From: Synoicihabitans lomoniglobus
GTDB lineage: Bacteria > Verrucomicrobiota > Verrucomicrobiia > Opitutales > Opitutaceae
DNA: 64,000 bases
Direction of reading: 5' to 3'
Assembly (NCBI RefSeq): GCF_029023725.1
Contig: NZ_CP119075.1
Location: 5,017,501-5,081,500 of the forward strand
Positions 16,431-23,588 of the stretch are shown one piece after another. Position numbers and translations under genes: made by a program. Under the pieces are notes generated by a model, which saw only the letters and a program-made list of their open reading frames with translations, had not been told where the DNA came from and did not search any database. The number at the start of each line of letters is the position of its first letter. The stretch's first letter is position 1.

Positions 16431-17735
16431 TCACCGCCGGAGAGTCACCACGCATTCGAGGTGGCGGGTTTGGGGGAAGAGGTCGAAGGGTTGCACGTCG
16501 GTGAGCGTGTAGCCGGCGGTTTTGAAGTGGACGAGGTCGCGCATCTGGGTGGCGGGGTCGCAGCTCACGTAGATCACGGCTTTCGGTCCGTAGTCGAAGA
16601 GTTGGTTCAGGAAAACCTCGTCGCAGCCTTTGCGCGGGGGGTCGATGATGATGACCGTGTCGTCGGCCGGGAAGGTCAGCCCGGCAAAGATGGCCGAGGC
16701 GTCGCCGGCTTGGAACGTCGCGTTGGTGATGTCGTTGGCGGCGGCGTTTTCGGTGGCAAAGCGCACCGAGGATTCACTGATCTCGATGCCCTGAACCTGC
16801 TCGAAAGCGCTTGCCGCCGTGAGCGCGAAGAGTCCGCTGCCACAATACGCGTCGACCAGATGACGGGCACCGCTGGCGGCCGCTTGTTCGCGCACGTAGC
16901 CAGTGAACGCCGGCAGGATGAACGGGTTGTTTTGGAAAAAATCGCGGGCGAGGAAGTGCAGTTGCAGGTCTCCGACGGTCTCCGTGACGACCGTGTCGTA
17001 ATCGGTCGTGACGGTGCCGGAGGCGTCGCGCAGGAGCAGCGTGGCCCCCTTTTTGTAGCCGCCGGCTGCGACCTTGGCGCGCACCTCGGGACGAATCGTA
17101 TGCAGCCGCTCATTGATGGCATCGGTGGCGATCAAACAACGCGGCACGTCCACGATGTCGAAGCGCGTGCCTTGGCGCAGGAAACCGATGGGCAGGTCTT
17201 CCGCGGACTGGCCGTCGCGGGGCAACTGAAAGTGGGGCGTGATCTTGGAGCGATAACCGAACTGCTCGGGCGAACCGATCACGGGGTTCACCGGGTGCTC
17301 GATGTCGGCCATGTGTTGCAATAACTCGACCACCTGTTGGCGCTTCCAGGCGAGCTGTCCGTCGTAGGTGAAGTGCTGATACTGGCAGCCCCCGCAGCGG
17401 CCAAAAAATTCGCACGGCGGCGCGATGCGCTCGGGCGAGGCGGTGAGCACCTCGACCAGATCGGCCTCGGAAAAGTTCTTTTGGTTGCGAAACACCCGCG
17501 CCCGCACGCGCTCGCCCGGCAGGCAAAACGGCACCATGACCACCCAAGCACCGGAGCTTTCTGGCTCCGGTGAAGTGGAAAGACTCGAAGTTTCGCGTGG
17601 CAAGGGAACGCGCCCCAGGCCGATACCGCGATTGGTCAGCGTCGTGATCTCGAGCTCGATCTCGGCGTGATACGGGAAAGGGAAGTCGCGCGGTTGTTTT
17701 TGTTTCTTTCGGCCCACGGAACACACGGAATACAC
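16431..17735 (-). CDS. rlmD: 23S rRNA (uracil-C5)-methyltransferase RlmD/RumA type
   Basis: A 434-residue RNA m5U methyltransferase. A TRAM domain (about 22-95), an iron-sulfur cysteine cluster (CEFFGRCGGCQYQH, about 107-120), a Rossmann SAM domain with VDAYCGSGLFAL, and the catalytic cysteine in YVSCDPATQMRDL are all visible. Paralogues in this family differ in target base, so RlmD versus RlmCD is not certain. Two oddities: its first residues MYSVCSVG come from a palindromic repeat at 17712-17790, and the TRAM domain carries a hairpin-bearing insertion (17549-17572). No other ATG lies before the TRAM domain. Confidence 0.88.
   Translation of the reverse strand: MYSVCSVGRKKQKQPRDFPFPYHAEIELEITTLTNRGIGLGRVPLPRETSSLSTSPEPESSGAWVVMVPFCLPGERVRARVFRNQKNFSEADLVEVLTASPERIAPPCEFFGRCGGCQYQHFTYDGQLAWKRQQVVELLQHMADIEHPVNPVIGSPEQFGYRSKITPHFQLPRDGQSAEDLPIGFLRQGTRFDIVDVPRCLIATDAINERLHTIRPEVRAKVAAGGYKKGATLLLRDASGTVTTDYDTVVTETVGDLQLHFLARDFFQNNPFILPAFTGYVREQAAASGARHLVDAYCGSGLFALTAASAFEQVQGIEISESSVRFATENAAANDITNATFQAGDASAIFAGLTFPADDTVIIIDPPRKGCDEVFLNQLFDYGPKAVIYVSCDPATQMRDLVHFKTAGYTLTDVQPFDLFPQTRHLECVVTLRR
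17549..17572. repeat. Hairpin element inside rlmD, in frame
   Basis: CACCGGAGC (17549-17557) and GCTCCGGTG (17564-17572) form a perfect nine-pair stem with a six-base loop within the TRAM coding part. The peptide around it (LPRETSSLSTSPEPESSGA) looks like an extra low-complexity stretch between GLGRVP and the conserved VMVPFCLPGERV. That comparison with usual TRAM domains is from memory. Confidence 0.55.
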
Positions 17736-17790
17736 GGAAGGGTGAAAACCGAGTGTTTTCTTTTCGTGCCTTTTGGTGTGTTTAGTGGGC
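17712..17790. repeat. 79-base imperfect palindrome covering the start of rlmD
   Basis: The left arm GCCCACGGAACACACGGAA, continuing TACACGGAAG, is matched by the inverted right arm ending in TTTAGTGGGC. Both are built from short units of the form GGAACAC/GTGTTT spaced by about nine bases. An inner hairpin GAAAAC (17744-17749), CGAGT, GTTTTC (17755-17760) sits in the middle. The element lies between the divergent rlmD and SpoU-type genes and supplies the rlmD start codon at 17735. It resembles intergenic repeats I associate with verrucomicrobial genomes, but the copy number cannot be seen here. Confidence 0.65.
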
Positions 17791-17800
17791 TTTTCTTTTC

Positions 17801-18607
17801 ATGGAACCCGAGGTCATCACCAGTTTGCAGAACCCGCGTGTGAAACAGCTCGTCAAGCTGCGCGACCGGCGTCCGCGTGATGCGGCCGGACAATTTCTGG
17901 TCGAGGGTTACCGGCAGATTCGACGCGCGCTGGACAAGGGGTTCGCCCCGGTGGAACTGTATTTTTCCCCGGAATGGTTCCCGGGCGATCAAGGCAACGA
18001 GCCCGAATTGATCGCGGCGGCGGCGGCGGCCGGGGCGCGAATCTATCAGCTCAACAAGTCCGCTTTTGCCAAAGTCGCCTACCGCGAGCGACCGGACGGC
18101 TTGCTCGCCGTGCTGCCGCAATGGCGGCACACGCTTGACGATCTGGCGCTCTCCCCCATGCCGTTTTTGCTGGTGGTCGAGGCCATCGAAAAGCCGGGCA
18201 ATCTGGGCACGATCCTGCGCAGCGCGGACGCCGCCGGCGTCGATGGACTGATCGTGTGCGATCCGGTGACCGACCTCTTCAATCCGAACGTCGTGCGTGC
18301 CTCCACCGGCGTGGTGTTTTCCGTGCCCGTGGTCATTGCCGAAAGTGGCGCAGTGCGGGCATGGCTGCGTGATCGTGGTATTCGTTCCGTGGCGACGACG
18401 CCCGCGGCCACGATCCTGCACACCGACATGAATCTCACCGGACCGATGGCGATCGTGATGGGCAGCGAGCAATACGGGCTCAGCGATGATTGGCTGCGCG
18501 AAGCCGACGACAAGGTGCGTATTCCCATGGCGGGTCAGGCGGATTCGCTCAATGTCGCCATGGCCACGATCATTACGCTCTTTGAAGCGGTGCGGCAGAG
18601 GGCATAG
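17801..18607 (+). CDS. SpoU/TrmH family RNA 2'-O-methyltransferase
   Basis: A 268-residue SPOUT enzyme that transfers methyl groups from SAM to ribose 2'-OH in tRNA or rRNA. An N-terminal substrate-binding part (about 1-100, starting EVITSLQNPRVKQLVKL, a typical RNA-binding beginning) precedes the knotted catalytic domain. The three SpoU motifs are present: EKPGNLGTILRSADAAGVDG, MGSEQYGLS and IPMAGQADSLNVAMA. The exact target cannot be assigned. It is divergent from rlmD, across the 79-base palindrome. Confidence 0.9.
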   Translation: MEPEVITSLQNPRVKQLVKLRDRRPRDAAGQFLVEGYRQIRRALDKGFAPVELYFSPEWFPGDQGNEPELIAAAAAAGARIYQLNKSAFAKVAYRERPDGLLAVLPQWRHTLDDLALSPMPFLLVVEAIEKPGNLGTILRSADAAGVDGLIVCDPVTDLFNPNVVRASTGVVFSVPVVIAESGAVRAWLRDRGIRSVATTPAATILHTDMNLTGPMAIVMGSEQYGLSDDWLREADDKVRIPMAGQADSLNVAMATIITLFEAVRQRA

Positions 18608-18646
18608 GGCGCGGCGGCGCTCTCGGCGAGACCGCCCTACCTTTTT
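18605..18646. terminator. Terminator shared by two convergent genes
   Basis: TAGGGCG (18605-18611) pairs with CGCCCTA (18633-18639) and TCTC pairs with GAGA inside; CTTTTT (18641-18646) follows on the plus strand. The stem overlaps both stop codons: TAG of the SpoU-type gene (18605-18607) and the complement of TAG of oleD (18637-18639). The GC-rich composition is like that of REP-type repeats. Confidence 0.7.
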
Positions 18647-19689
18647 AGATAGGCGATGAGCTCGGCCGTGCCCTCGGCCATGCTCACGGTTGGCCGGTAG
18701 CCCAGATCGCGCTTGGCGGCCGAGATATCGAACCAGTGATCCTTGGCCAATTCGGCCGCGACAAAACGCGTCATGGGCGGTTCGCCCTTGAGCGGCAACA
18801 CGCGCCAGAGCCCTTCGCACACCGCCCCTACGCGAGTAGCGGCGGCGAGTGAAATGCGCTTGGTCAAGGGAGGTTCGCCGACGGCAACCAGCAGCTCATT
18901 GATCCACTCCCACAAGTGCACCGGCTCGTCATTGGTGATAAAATAAGCCCTCCCGGACGGACTCGCAACTCCCTCAATTCCAGCATTCTGCGTGCCAGTG
19001 TAACCATTATGGTTACACTGGGCGAGGGCGCGTTCGACGGCGAGGTGGGCGGCGGTGGCGTTGGTGATGTGCACCATGTCGACGCGGTTTTGGCCGTCGC
19101 CGACGATGCGCAGTCGACCGGCGCGGGCGCGGGCGAGGATGCGCGGCACGAGGTGCGGATCACCGAGGCCCCAGATGAGATGGGGACGCAGAGCGGTGGT
19201 GAGAAACTCCGGCCGGTTGACGGCCAACACGGCGCGTTCGGCGATGGCTTTGGTGAGCGGATAGGCGCTGGGGCATGAGGTGGTGAGCGGAAGGGACTCA
19301 TCGGCACCGGCGAGGCCCTGACCGTTGTAGACAACGCTCGGGGTGCTCGTGTGGACGAACCGTTTCACCCCCGCGTTTTGGGCGGCGGTGAGCAGCGTTT
19401 TTGTGGCGATGACGTTGTCGCGGTAAAAGTCTTCGTAACGGCCCCAGACACCGACGCGGGCGGCGACATGGAAGACGGTGCCGGCGTCGCGCACGGCGTC
19501 GGCGCAGACGGCCGGATCGTGGAGCGCGCCGACCACGACGCGGATGCCACGGGCGGCGAGTTCGGGACGCGGCTGGCGAGAAACGATAGTGAGTTTTCGG
19601 CCGGTCGAGAGCAGGACCTCGACGAGGTGTGAGCCGAGGAAGCCGGTGCCGCCGGTGATGAGGATGGGATCCGTGGGCGCGGCGGTCAT
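18637..19689 (-). CDS. oleD: OleD-like NAD(P)H-dependent 2-alkyl-3-oxoalkanoate reductase
   Basis: A 350-residue extended SDR of the 3-beta-HSD type. Rossmann motif GGTGFLGSH (13-21), and the active-site YPLTK (Tyr-x3-Lys) are present. Next to oleC it fits OleD, which reduces the beta-ketoacid made by OleA. The ATG at 19689 overlaps the oleC stop by four bases. Within the C-terminal half an in-frame insertion of about 20 residues (CNHNGYTGTQNAGIEGVAS) is encoded by DNA that contains a 27-base perfect palindrome; this sits between ERALAQ and the conserved GRAYFITND. Confidence 0.82.
   Translation of the reverse strand: MTAAPTDPILITGGTGFLGSHLVEVLLSTGRKLTIVSRQPRPELAARGIRVVVGALHDPAVCADAVRDAGTVFHVAARVGVWGRYEDFYRDNVIATKTLLTAAQNAGVKRFVHTSTPSVVYNGQGLAGADESLPLTTSCPSAYPLTKAIAERAVLAVNRPEFLTTALRPHLIWGLGDPHLVPRILARARAGRLRIVGDGQNRVDMVHITNATAAHLAVERALAQCNHNGYTGTQNAGIEGVASPSGRAYFITNDEPVHLWEWINELLVAVGEPPLTKRISLAAATRVGAVCEGLWRVLPLKGEPPMTRFVAAELAKDHWFDISAAKRDLGYRPTVSMAEGTAELIAYLKR
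18995..19021. repeat. 27-base perfect palindrome inside oleD
   Basis: CCAGTGTAACCAT (18995-19007) and ATGGTTACACTGG (19009-19021) are perfect inverted repeats around one T. The palindrome is locally AT-rich compared with the rest of the gene and encodes the odd peptide CNHNGYTGT in frame. It probably belongs to a slightly larger inserted segment (about 18965-19023). Confidence 0.8.
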
Positions 19690-21440
19690 TTCTTGGGGTC
19701 CACTTCGAATCCGGTGGCTTCGGTTTCCGCCCAATCGGTTAGCGTGAGGCGGTGAATCTTGGCGTTGTGGCGCACGTCGACGGGAAATCCCGGGTGAAAG
19801 TAAAACAGTGTGACCCGTCCGGCGTAAGGATGGTCGCGGGTGAGTTCGCGCAACTCGCGGCCGAGCTCGCGGCAACGTTTGGTGGAGCGCAACAAATCGG
19901 GGTCGCGCGGTTCGATGACAATGGCGGCGCGTTGTTGCGGACGTCGACCGTGGCCGATGAGCGCGGACCGGCGGATGCGGGGGTGTTGGTTGAAAAGGGG
20001 TTCGACCTGCTCGGTGAACAGAGGACCGGCGGCGGTTTCGACGCGCTCGGCGGCGCGTCCGCAAAACCACAGGCGACCCTTTGCATCGAGGTAGCCACAG
20101 TCGCCCATGCGGTGCCAGGCCGGCGCTGACGCGCCGGAAGTTCCAATATTTGAACGCTCAAACCCCAACGGCTTGGGAGAGGGTTTGGGGTTTGGTTGGT
20201 GGGGGTTTCCCGTGGCGATTTTGGCCCGCGCGGTGGCTTCGGGGAGGGCGTCGTAGGCTTGGGTGGCGGTGGGGCCGGTGATGATGATTTCGCCGATTTC
20301 ACCGGGGGGCAGCTCGGTGGCGTCGGCCAAGGTGGCGATCGGCCCGTCGGTGAGCGCGATGATTTTGACGGTGTTACCGGCGATGATGGAACCGACGCAG
20401 GTGCCCGCACCGGTGAGCGTTTGGGCGGCGGTCTCGGCGAGCACGGAGGACGCCGCGATCGAGGAAACCGGCAAGGCTTCGGTGGCACCATACGGGCTGT
20501 GCAGTTCGCCGTGGGGCAGGAGCGGGCCCATGAGCCCCCAAAGCTCGGGCGAGACCGGGGCGCCGGCGGAGAGCACGCGCTTCATCGAGTCGAGGGTGCG
20601 GCGCTCGCGGTGGCAGTGGCGGGCGATCTTGAGCCAGAGTGTCGGGGAGCCGAATGAGTTGGTGATTTTTTCCTGGGTGATCGCCTGCAGGATTTTGGCG
20701 GGATCGACGGCGGCAGGTTTACTCGGATCGATCTCCGGCACGACGGTGGTCATGCCGAGCGCGGGATTGAACAGGGCAAAGATCGGCAGCATTGGCAGGT
20801 CGATTTCGCCGGGTTGGATGTCGTAGGTCTGGCGGATGAGCTCCACTTGGCCGTTGAACATGCCGTGCTCGTAGCAAACGCCCTTGGGGGCGCCGGTGGA
20901 GCCAGACGTAAAGAGGATGGCGGCGAGCTCGTCGGTCGCGCTGGTCACCACGTTGAGTTTGGTGGGCGCGGATTTGGCCGGACAGCGGGCGGTGCTGGAA
21001 CCGCTCGCGGCGATACGGACCTGCACGGATTTGAACGAACCGCGGAAAACGTGGCTGAGCACGCGCGCCAAGGGGATGCCGAGCAGGACGCGGGGCTGCG
21101 TGCGCTCGACGCAACGCAGGAAGGTTTTACGGCCCATGCCGGGGTCGATCACCACCGGCACCGCACCTTGGGCGAAGAGGGCGAACACGCTGGCGATGAG
21201 CGGCAGGCCTTGGCGCACCATGACGAGGACGCGGTCGCCGCGTTGGACGCCGTGCTGGGTGAGCACGGATTGCCAAGCGGCGGCTTCGGCTTCGAGTTCG
21301 GCGAAGCTGAGGGTCAGGTAGTCGATCGAGCCGTCCGCGGTGCGTCCACGCGGAATCTTAAGCGCCGGGGTGGCGGGCTGAGCGGCCGCCATCCGGGGCA
21401 GGTGACGGGCAATGTTGGCGGATGCGGCTGCGGCAGACAT
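19686..21440 (-). CDS. oleC: OleC-like beta-lactone synthetase (AMP-binding)
   Basis: A 584-residue acyl-adenylate enzyme of the AMP-binding superfamily. The ATP motif ILFTSGSTGAPKG is intact, and MLPIFALFNPALGMTTVVPEID and SPYGATEALPVSSI are typical of the OleC branch, which converts beta-hydroxy acids to beta-lactones in long-chain olefin formation. Start ATG at 21440, 76 bases after rnd; its stop overlaps oleD. A Pro/Asn-rich segment of about 30 residues (GNPHQPNPKPSPKPLGFERS and on) interrupts the usual ARAKI...WHRMGD region and is encoded by a multi-hairpin repeat (20120-20194). OleA and OleB are not in the window. Confidence 0.82.
   Translation of the reverse strand: MSAAAASANIARHLPRMAAAQPATPALKIPRGRTADGSIDYLTLSFAELEAEAAAWQSVLTQHGVQRGDRVLVMVRQGLPLIASVFALFAQGAVPVVIDPGMGRKTFLRCVERTQPRVLLGIPLARVLSHVFRGSFKSVQVRIAASGSSTARCPAKSAPTKLNVVTSATDELAAILFTSGSTGAPKGVCYEHGMFNGQVELIRQTYDIQPGEIDLPMLPIFALFNPALGMTTVVPEIDPSKPAAVDPAKILQAITQEKITNSFGSPTLWLKIARHCHRERRTLDSMKRVLSAGAPVSPELWGLMGPLLPHGELHSPYGATEALPVSSIAASSVLAETAAQTLTGAGTCVGSIIAGNTVKIIALTDGPIATLADATELPPGEIGEIIITGPTATQAYDALPEATARAKIATGNPHQPNPKPSPKPLGFERSNIGTSGASAPAWHRMGDCGYLDAKGRLWFCGRAAERVETAAGPLFTEQVEPLFNQHPRIRRSALIGHGRRPQQRAAIVIEPRDPDLLRSTKRCRELGRELRELTRDHPYAGRVTLFYFHPGFPVDVRHNAKIHRLTLTDWAETEATGFEVDPKK
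20120..20194. repeat. Multi-hairpin element inside oleC, in frame
   Basis: Two stems are visible: CCGGCGC (20120-20126) with GCGCCGG (20131-20137) around TGAC, and CAAACCCC (20159-20166) with GGGGTTTG (20187-20194). A weaker GTTC...GAAC lies between. The whole stretch keeps the reading frame. The 12-mer GGCGCTGACGCG is also found in the hairpin between the phoB- and phoR-like genes (50905-50927). Confidence 0.65.
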
Positions 21441-21516
21441 GGGGTGACAGCGCGACGACGGTCGGAGCAAAAACCCGAGCTCGCAACCTTTACCAAACGA
21501 ATCGGTCGCGGGCAGC

Positions 21517-22710
21517 TCAGGCCGCGCCGTTGCCGTCGATGCCTTGGGCGAAGGCGGGAATTTCGCGAATGAGCCCGGCTTGCCACGGCAGCAGCAGCGA
21601 ATCGAGTTCGTCGGGACTGCGGGCGATGGCCGCGAGCTGGGCGCGATTGGCGATGAGGGTGGCGTCGAGGTTGAGCTTGGTGGCAAGCACGTCGCGGCCG
21701 GCTTTGAGACGGTCCTGGAAGGCCAACTCCTTCGGCACGAGCGAGCGATTGTCGCGGTTGCGTTTACGGCGCGGCAGCGTCTCGGGGTCGGTTTCGAAGC
21801 CCTGATGGACGGCTTTGGTGAGGGAGGCGATGAGTCGACTGTGCCGACGGCCGAGATTGATCGTGCCCAGCACGGCGGCGGGAGTGTCGCCGGCTTCGGC
21901 GGCCTGGCCCATTTTGATGAGCAGGCTGTTGTTGCAGACCTTGAACGGGGGCGTATCCAGGCGTTCGGCGGTTTTTTCGCGCCAGTGCCAGACGGCGTGG
22001 AGCACGGCGAGGCCGCGGCCGCGAAGCTTTTCGGATTTGCCGATGCGCCAAGCGTTTTCGTCGCCGCCGGGGAAGCCGGTTTGGGCGGACTCGATCTGGC
22101 GGCGGCATTGTTGGTCGAGCCAGTCGGTGCGCTTGAGTTTGACCAACTCCTTGTTGAGCAGGTCGCGTAGTTCGGGGAGGTGCCAGACGTCGAGCGACGC
22201 GTAATCGAGGAGCTTCTTGGTGAGGGGACGGCGCGACCAGTTGGCCTTTTGCGACTCCTTGGACATGATGAAGCCAAAATAGTCCTCCATGAGGGCGGCC
22301 AGACCGACACGCTGGCGGTTGAGGAGCTGGGCGGCGAGCATGGTGTCGAACATGCTTTTGGCTTCGAAACCGTTGAGATCGTGGAAGAGCCGCAGGTCGA
22401 AGTCGCTGCCGTGCATGAGCAGGTGCTTGGTCGCGAGTTTGGCGTAGAGCGCGTCAAAATTCATCGGCGCGAGCGCGTCCACGAGAAAAACCCGCCCATT
22501 CACGAGAAACTGCAGCAGGCAGATCTTCGTGCGGTAGCAGTTCATGTTGTCCGCTTCGGTATCGACCGCGACCTCATCGACGGTGTCGAGGGCGTCGAGG
22601 AGCGGTTGCAGGGAACCGGGTTGGTCGAGGAGTTCGTAGGCGGGCGGCTCGGGCTTCACTTTAACCCCGAGCAAACGACGGGCGGGACGCGGAAGAAAGC
22701 GTTTAATCAT
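21517..22710 (-). CDS. rnd: Ribonuclease D
   Basis: A 397-residue 3'-5' exoribonuclease of the DEDDy type, which trims tRNA precursors. The exonuclease motifs are in place: VDTEADN (about 49-55), MHGSDFDLRLFHD, and DYASLDVWHLPEL with the Tyr and Asp of motif III. HRDC domains follow in the C-terminal half (about 215-390), fitting RNase D rather than a bare exonuclease. It overlaps the stop of the upstream HDAC-family gene by four bases (ATGA at 22707-22710). Confidence 0.92.
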   Translation of the reverse strand: MIKRFLPRPARRLLGVKVKPEPPAYELLDQPGSLQPLLDALDTVDEVAVDTEADNMNCYRTKICLLQFLVNGRVFLVDALAPMNFDALYAKLATKHLLMHGSDFDLRLFHDLNGFEAKSMFDTMLAAQLLNRQRVGLAALMEDYFGFIMSKESQKANWSRRPLTKKLLDYASLDVWHLPELRDLLNKELVKLKRTDWLDQQCRRQIESAQTGFPGGDENAWRIGKSEKLRGRGLAVLHAVWHWREKTAERLDTPPFKVCNNSLLIKMGQAAEAGDTPAAVLGTINLGRRHSRLIASLTKAVHQGFETDPETLPRRKRNRDNRSLVPKELAFQDRLKAGRDVLATKLNLDATLIANRAQLAAIARSPDELDSLLLPWQAGLIREIPAFAQGIDGNGAA

Positions 22711-23582
22711 GCGGCGGTGCCCTTCCCGTCCCAGGCGGTCAAAAAGGCGTCGACGAGTTGTGGCAGGTCGGAACTGTAGCCGCCCTCAAGCACGGCGGCG
22801 GCGGGAATTTCCAGCTCGCGCAGCCAGGTGCCCAAAGTGGCAAAATGCGTGGTCTCCAAGGTCATATCAGTGATCGGATCGCCTGCGTAGGCGTCGAAGC
22901 CTGCCGAGACGAGCACAAGGTCCGGGCGGAAGGCAATCACGCGATCAAGGGAAGCGCGTAATGCTTGCATGTGCGCCGCGACGGGAGCGCCAGGCGGAAC
23001 GGGCCAATTATGGCAATTGGCCAACGAGGTGAGCCCGGTGCCGGGATAGCAGGGGGATTGATGGACGGAGGCGAACAGTAGGCCCGGCTCGTTGGCGAAG
23101 ATCGCTTCGGTGCCATTGCCGTGATGGGCGTCAAAATCCCAGACCGCCACGCGGGCCAGATCCCGGTGGTCGCGGGTGTGGAGCGCGGCGATGGCGATGT
23201 GGTTGAGGTAGCAAAACCCCATGGCCTGGTCGGCGGTGGCGTGGTGGCCGGGCGGCCGGTTCAGCGCGATGGCCGGTCCGCGACCAGCGATGGCGGCATC
23301 GGCTGCGGCGATGGCGGCCCCGCTGGCCCGATAAGCGTGGGCGGCAATGCCGGGGAAAAACGGCGTGTCGGCGTCGAAGTCTTCCGGGGTTTCCAGGCGC
23401 GACAAGTGCGCCGGGGGGTGAACCCGCAGCACATCTGCGCGCGTCGCGGCGGACGGAACCGTCCAGGTCCATTCCGGGTGGTGCTGTTCGAGATACGGCA
23501 CGGTTTGCCGCAGGCGGGCGGGTTGTTCGGGACGGCGGGAGTCACCGTATTCAATGCATCGGGGGTCGTGGAAAAGCAGCAC
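22707..23582 (-). CDS. Histone deacetylase family protein
   Basis: A 291-residue zinc-dependent deacetylase of the arginase/HDAC fold, like bacterial acetoin-utilisation (AcuC) and polyamine deacetylase proteins. The catalytic elements are visible: NRPPGHHATADQAMGFCYLN (the His pair), WDFDAHHGNGTE (zinc ligands Asp and His) and SAGFDAYAGDP (third ligand). The substrate is unknown. It begins a leftward chain of overlapping or close genes (HDAC, rnd, oleC, oleD). An 8+8 palindrome (23002-23022) lies in the coding region without a visible peptide insertion. Confidence 0.9.
   Translation of the reverse strand: MLLFHDPRCIEYGDSRRPEQPARLRQTVPYLEQHHPEWTWTVPSAATRADVLRVHPPAHLSRLETPEDFDADTPFFPGIAAHAYRASGAAIAAADAAIAGRGPAIALNRPPGHHATADQAMGFCYLNHIAIAALHTRDHRDLARVAVWDFDAHHGNGTEAIFANEPGLLFASVHQSPCYPGTGLTSLANCHNWPVPPGAPVAAHMQALRASLDRVIAFRPDLVLVSAGFDAYAGDPITDMTLETTHFATLGTWLRELEIPAAAVLEGGYSSDLPQLVDAFLTAWDGKGTAA
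23002..23022. repeat. Short palindrome in the HDAC-family gene
   Basis: GGCCAATT (23002-23009) and AATTGGCC (23015-23022) are perfect inverted repeats around ATGGC. It encodes part of SLANCHNWPV. Unlike the elements in rlmD, oleD and oleC there is no clear extra peptide compared with HDAC relatives, so it could be chance. Confidence 0.35.
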
Positions 23583-23588
23583 GGTGTT

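Noticed and set aside
19686-22457. A 923-residue continuous frame joining oleC with upstream sequence
   Set aside because: The upstream part is out of frame with RNase D and has Ser/Pro/Arg-rich shadow composition; OleC begins at ATG 21440.
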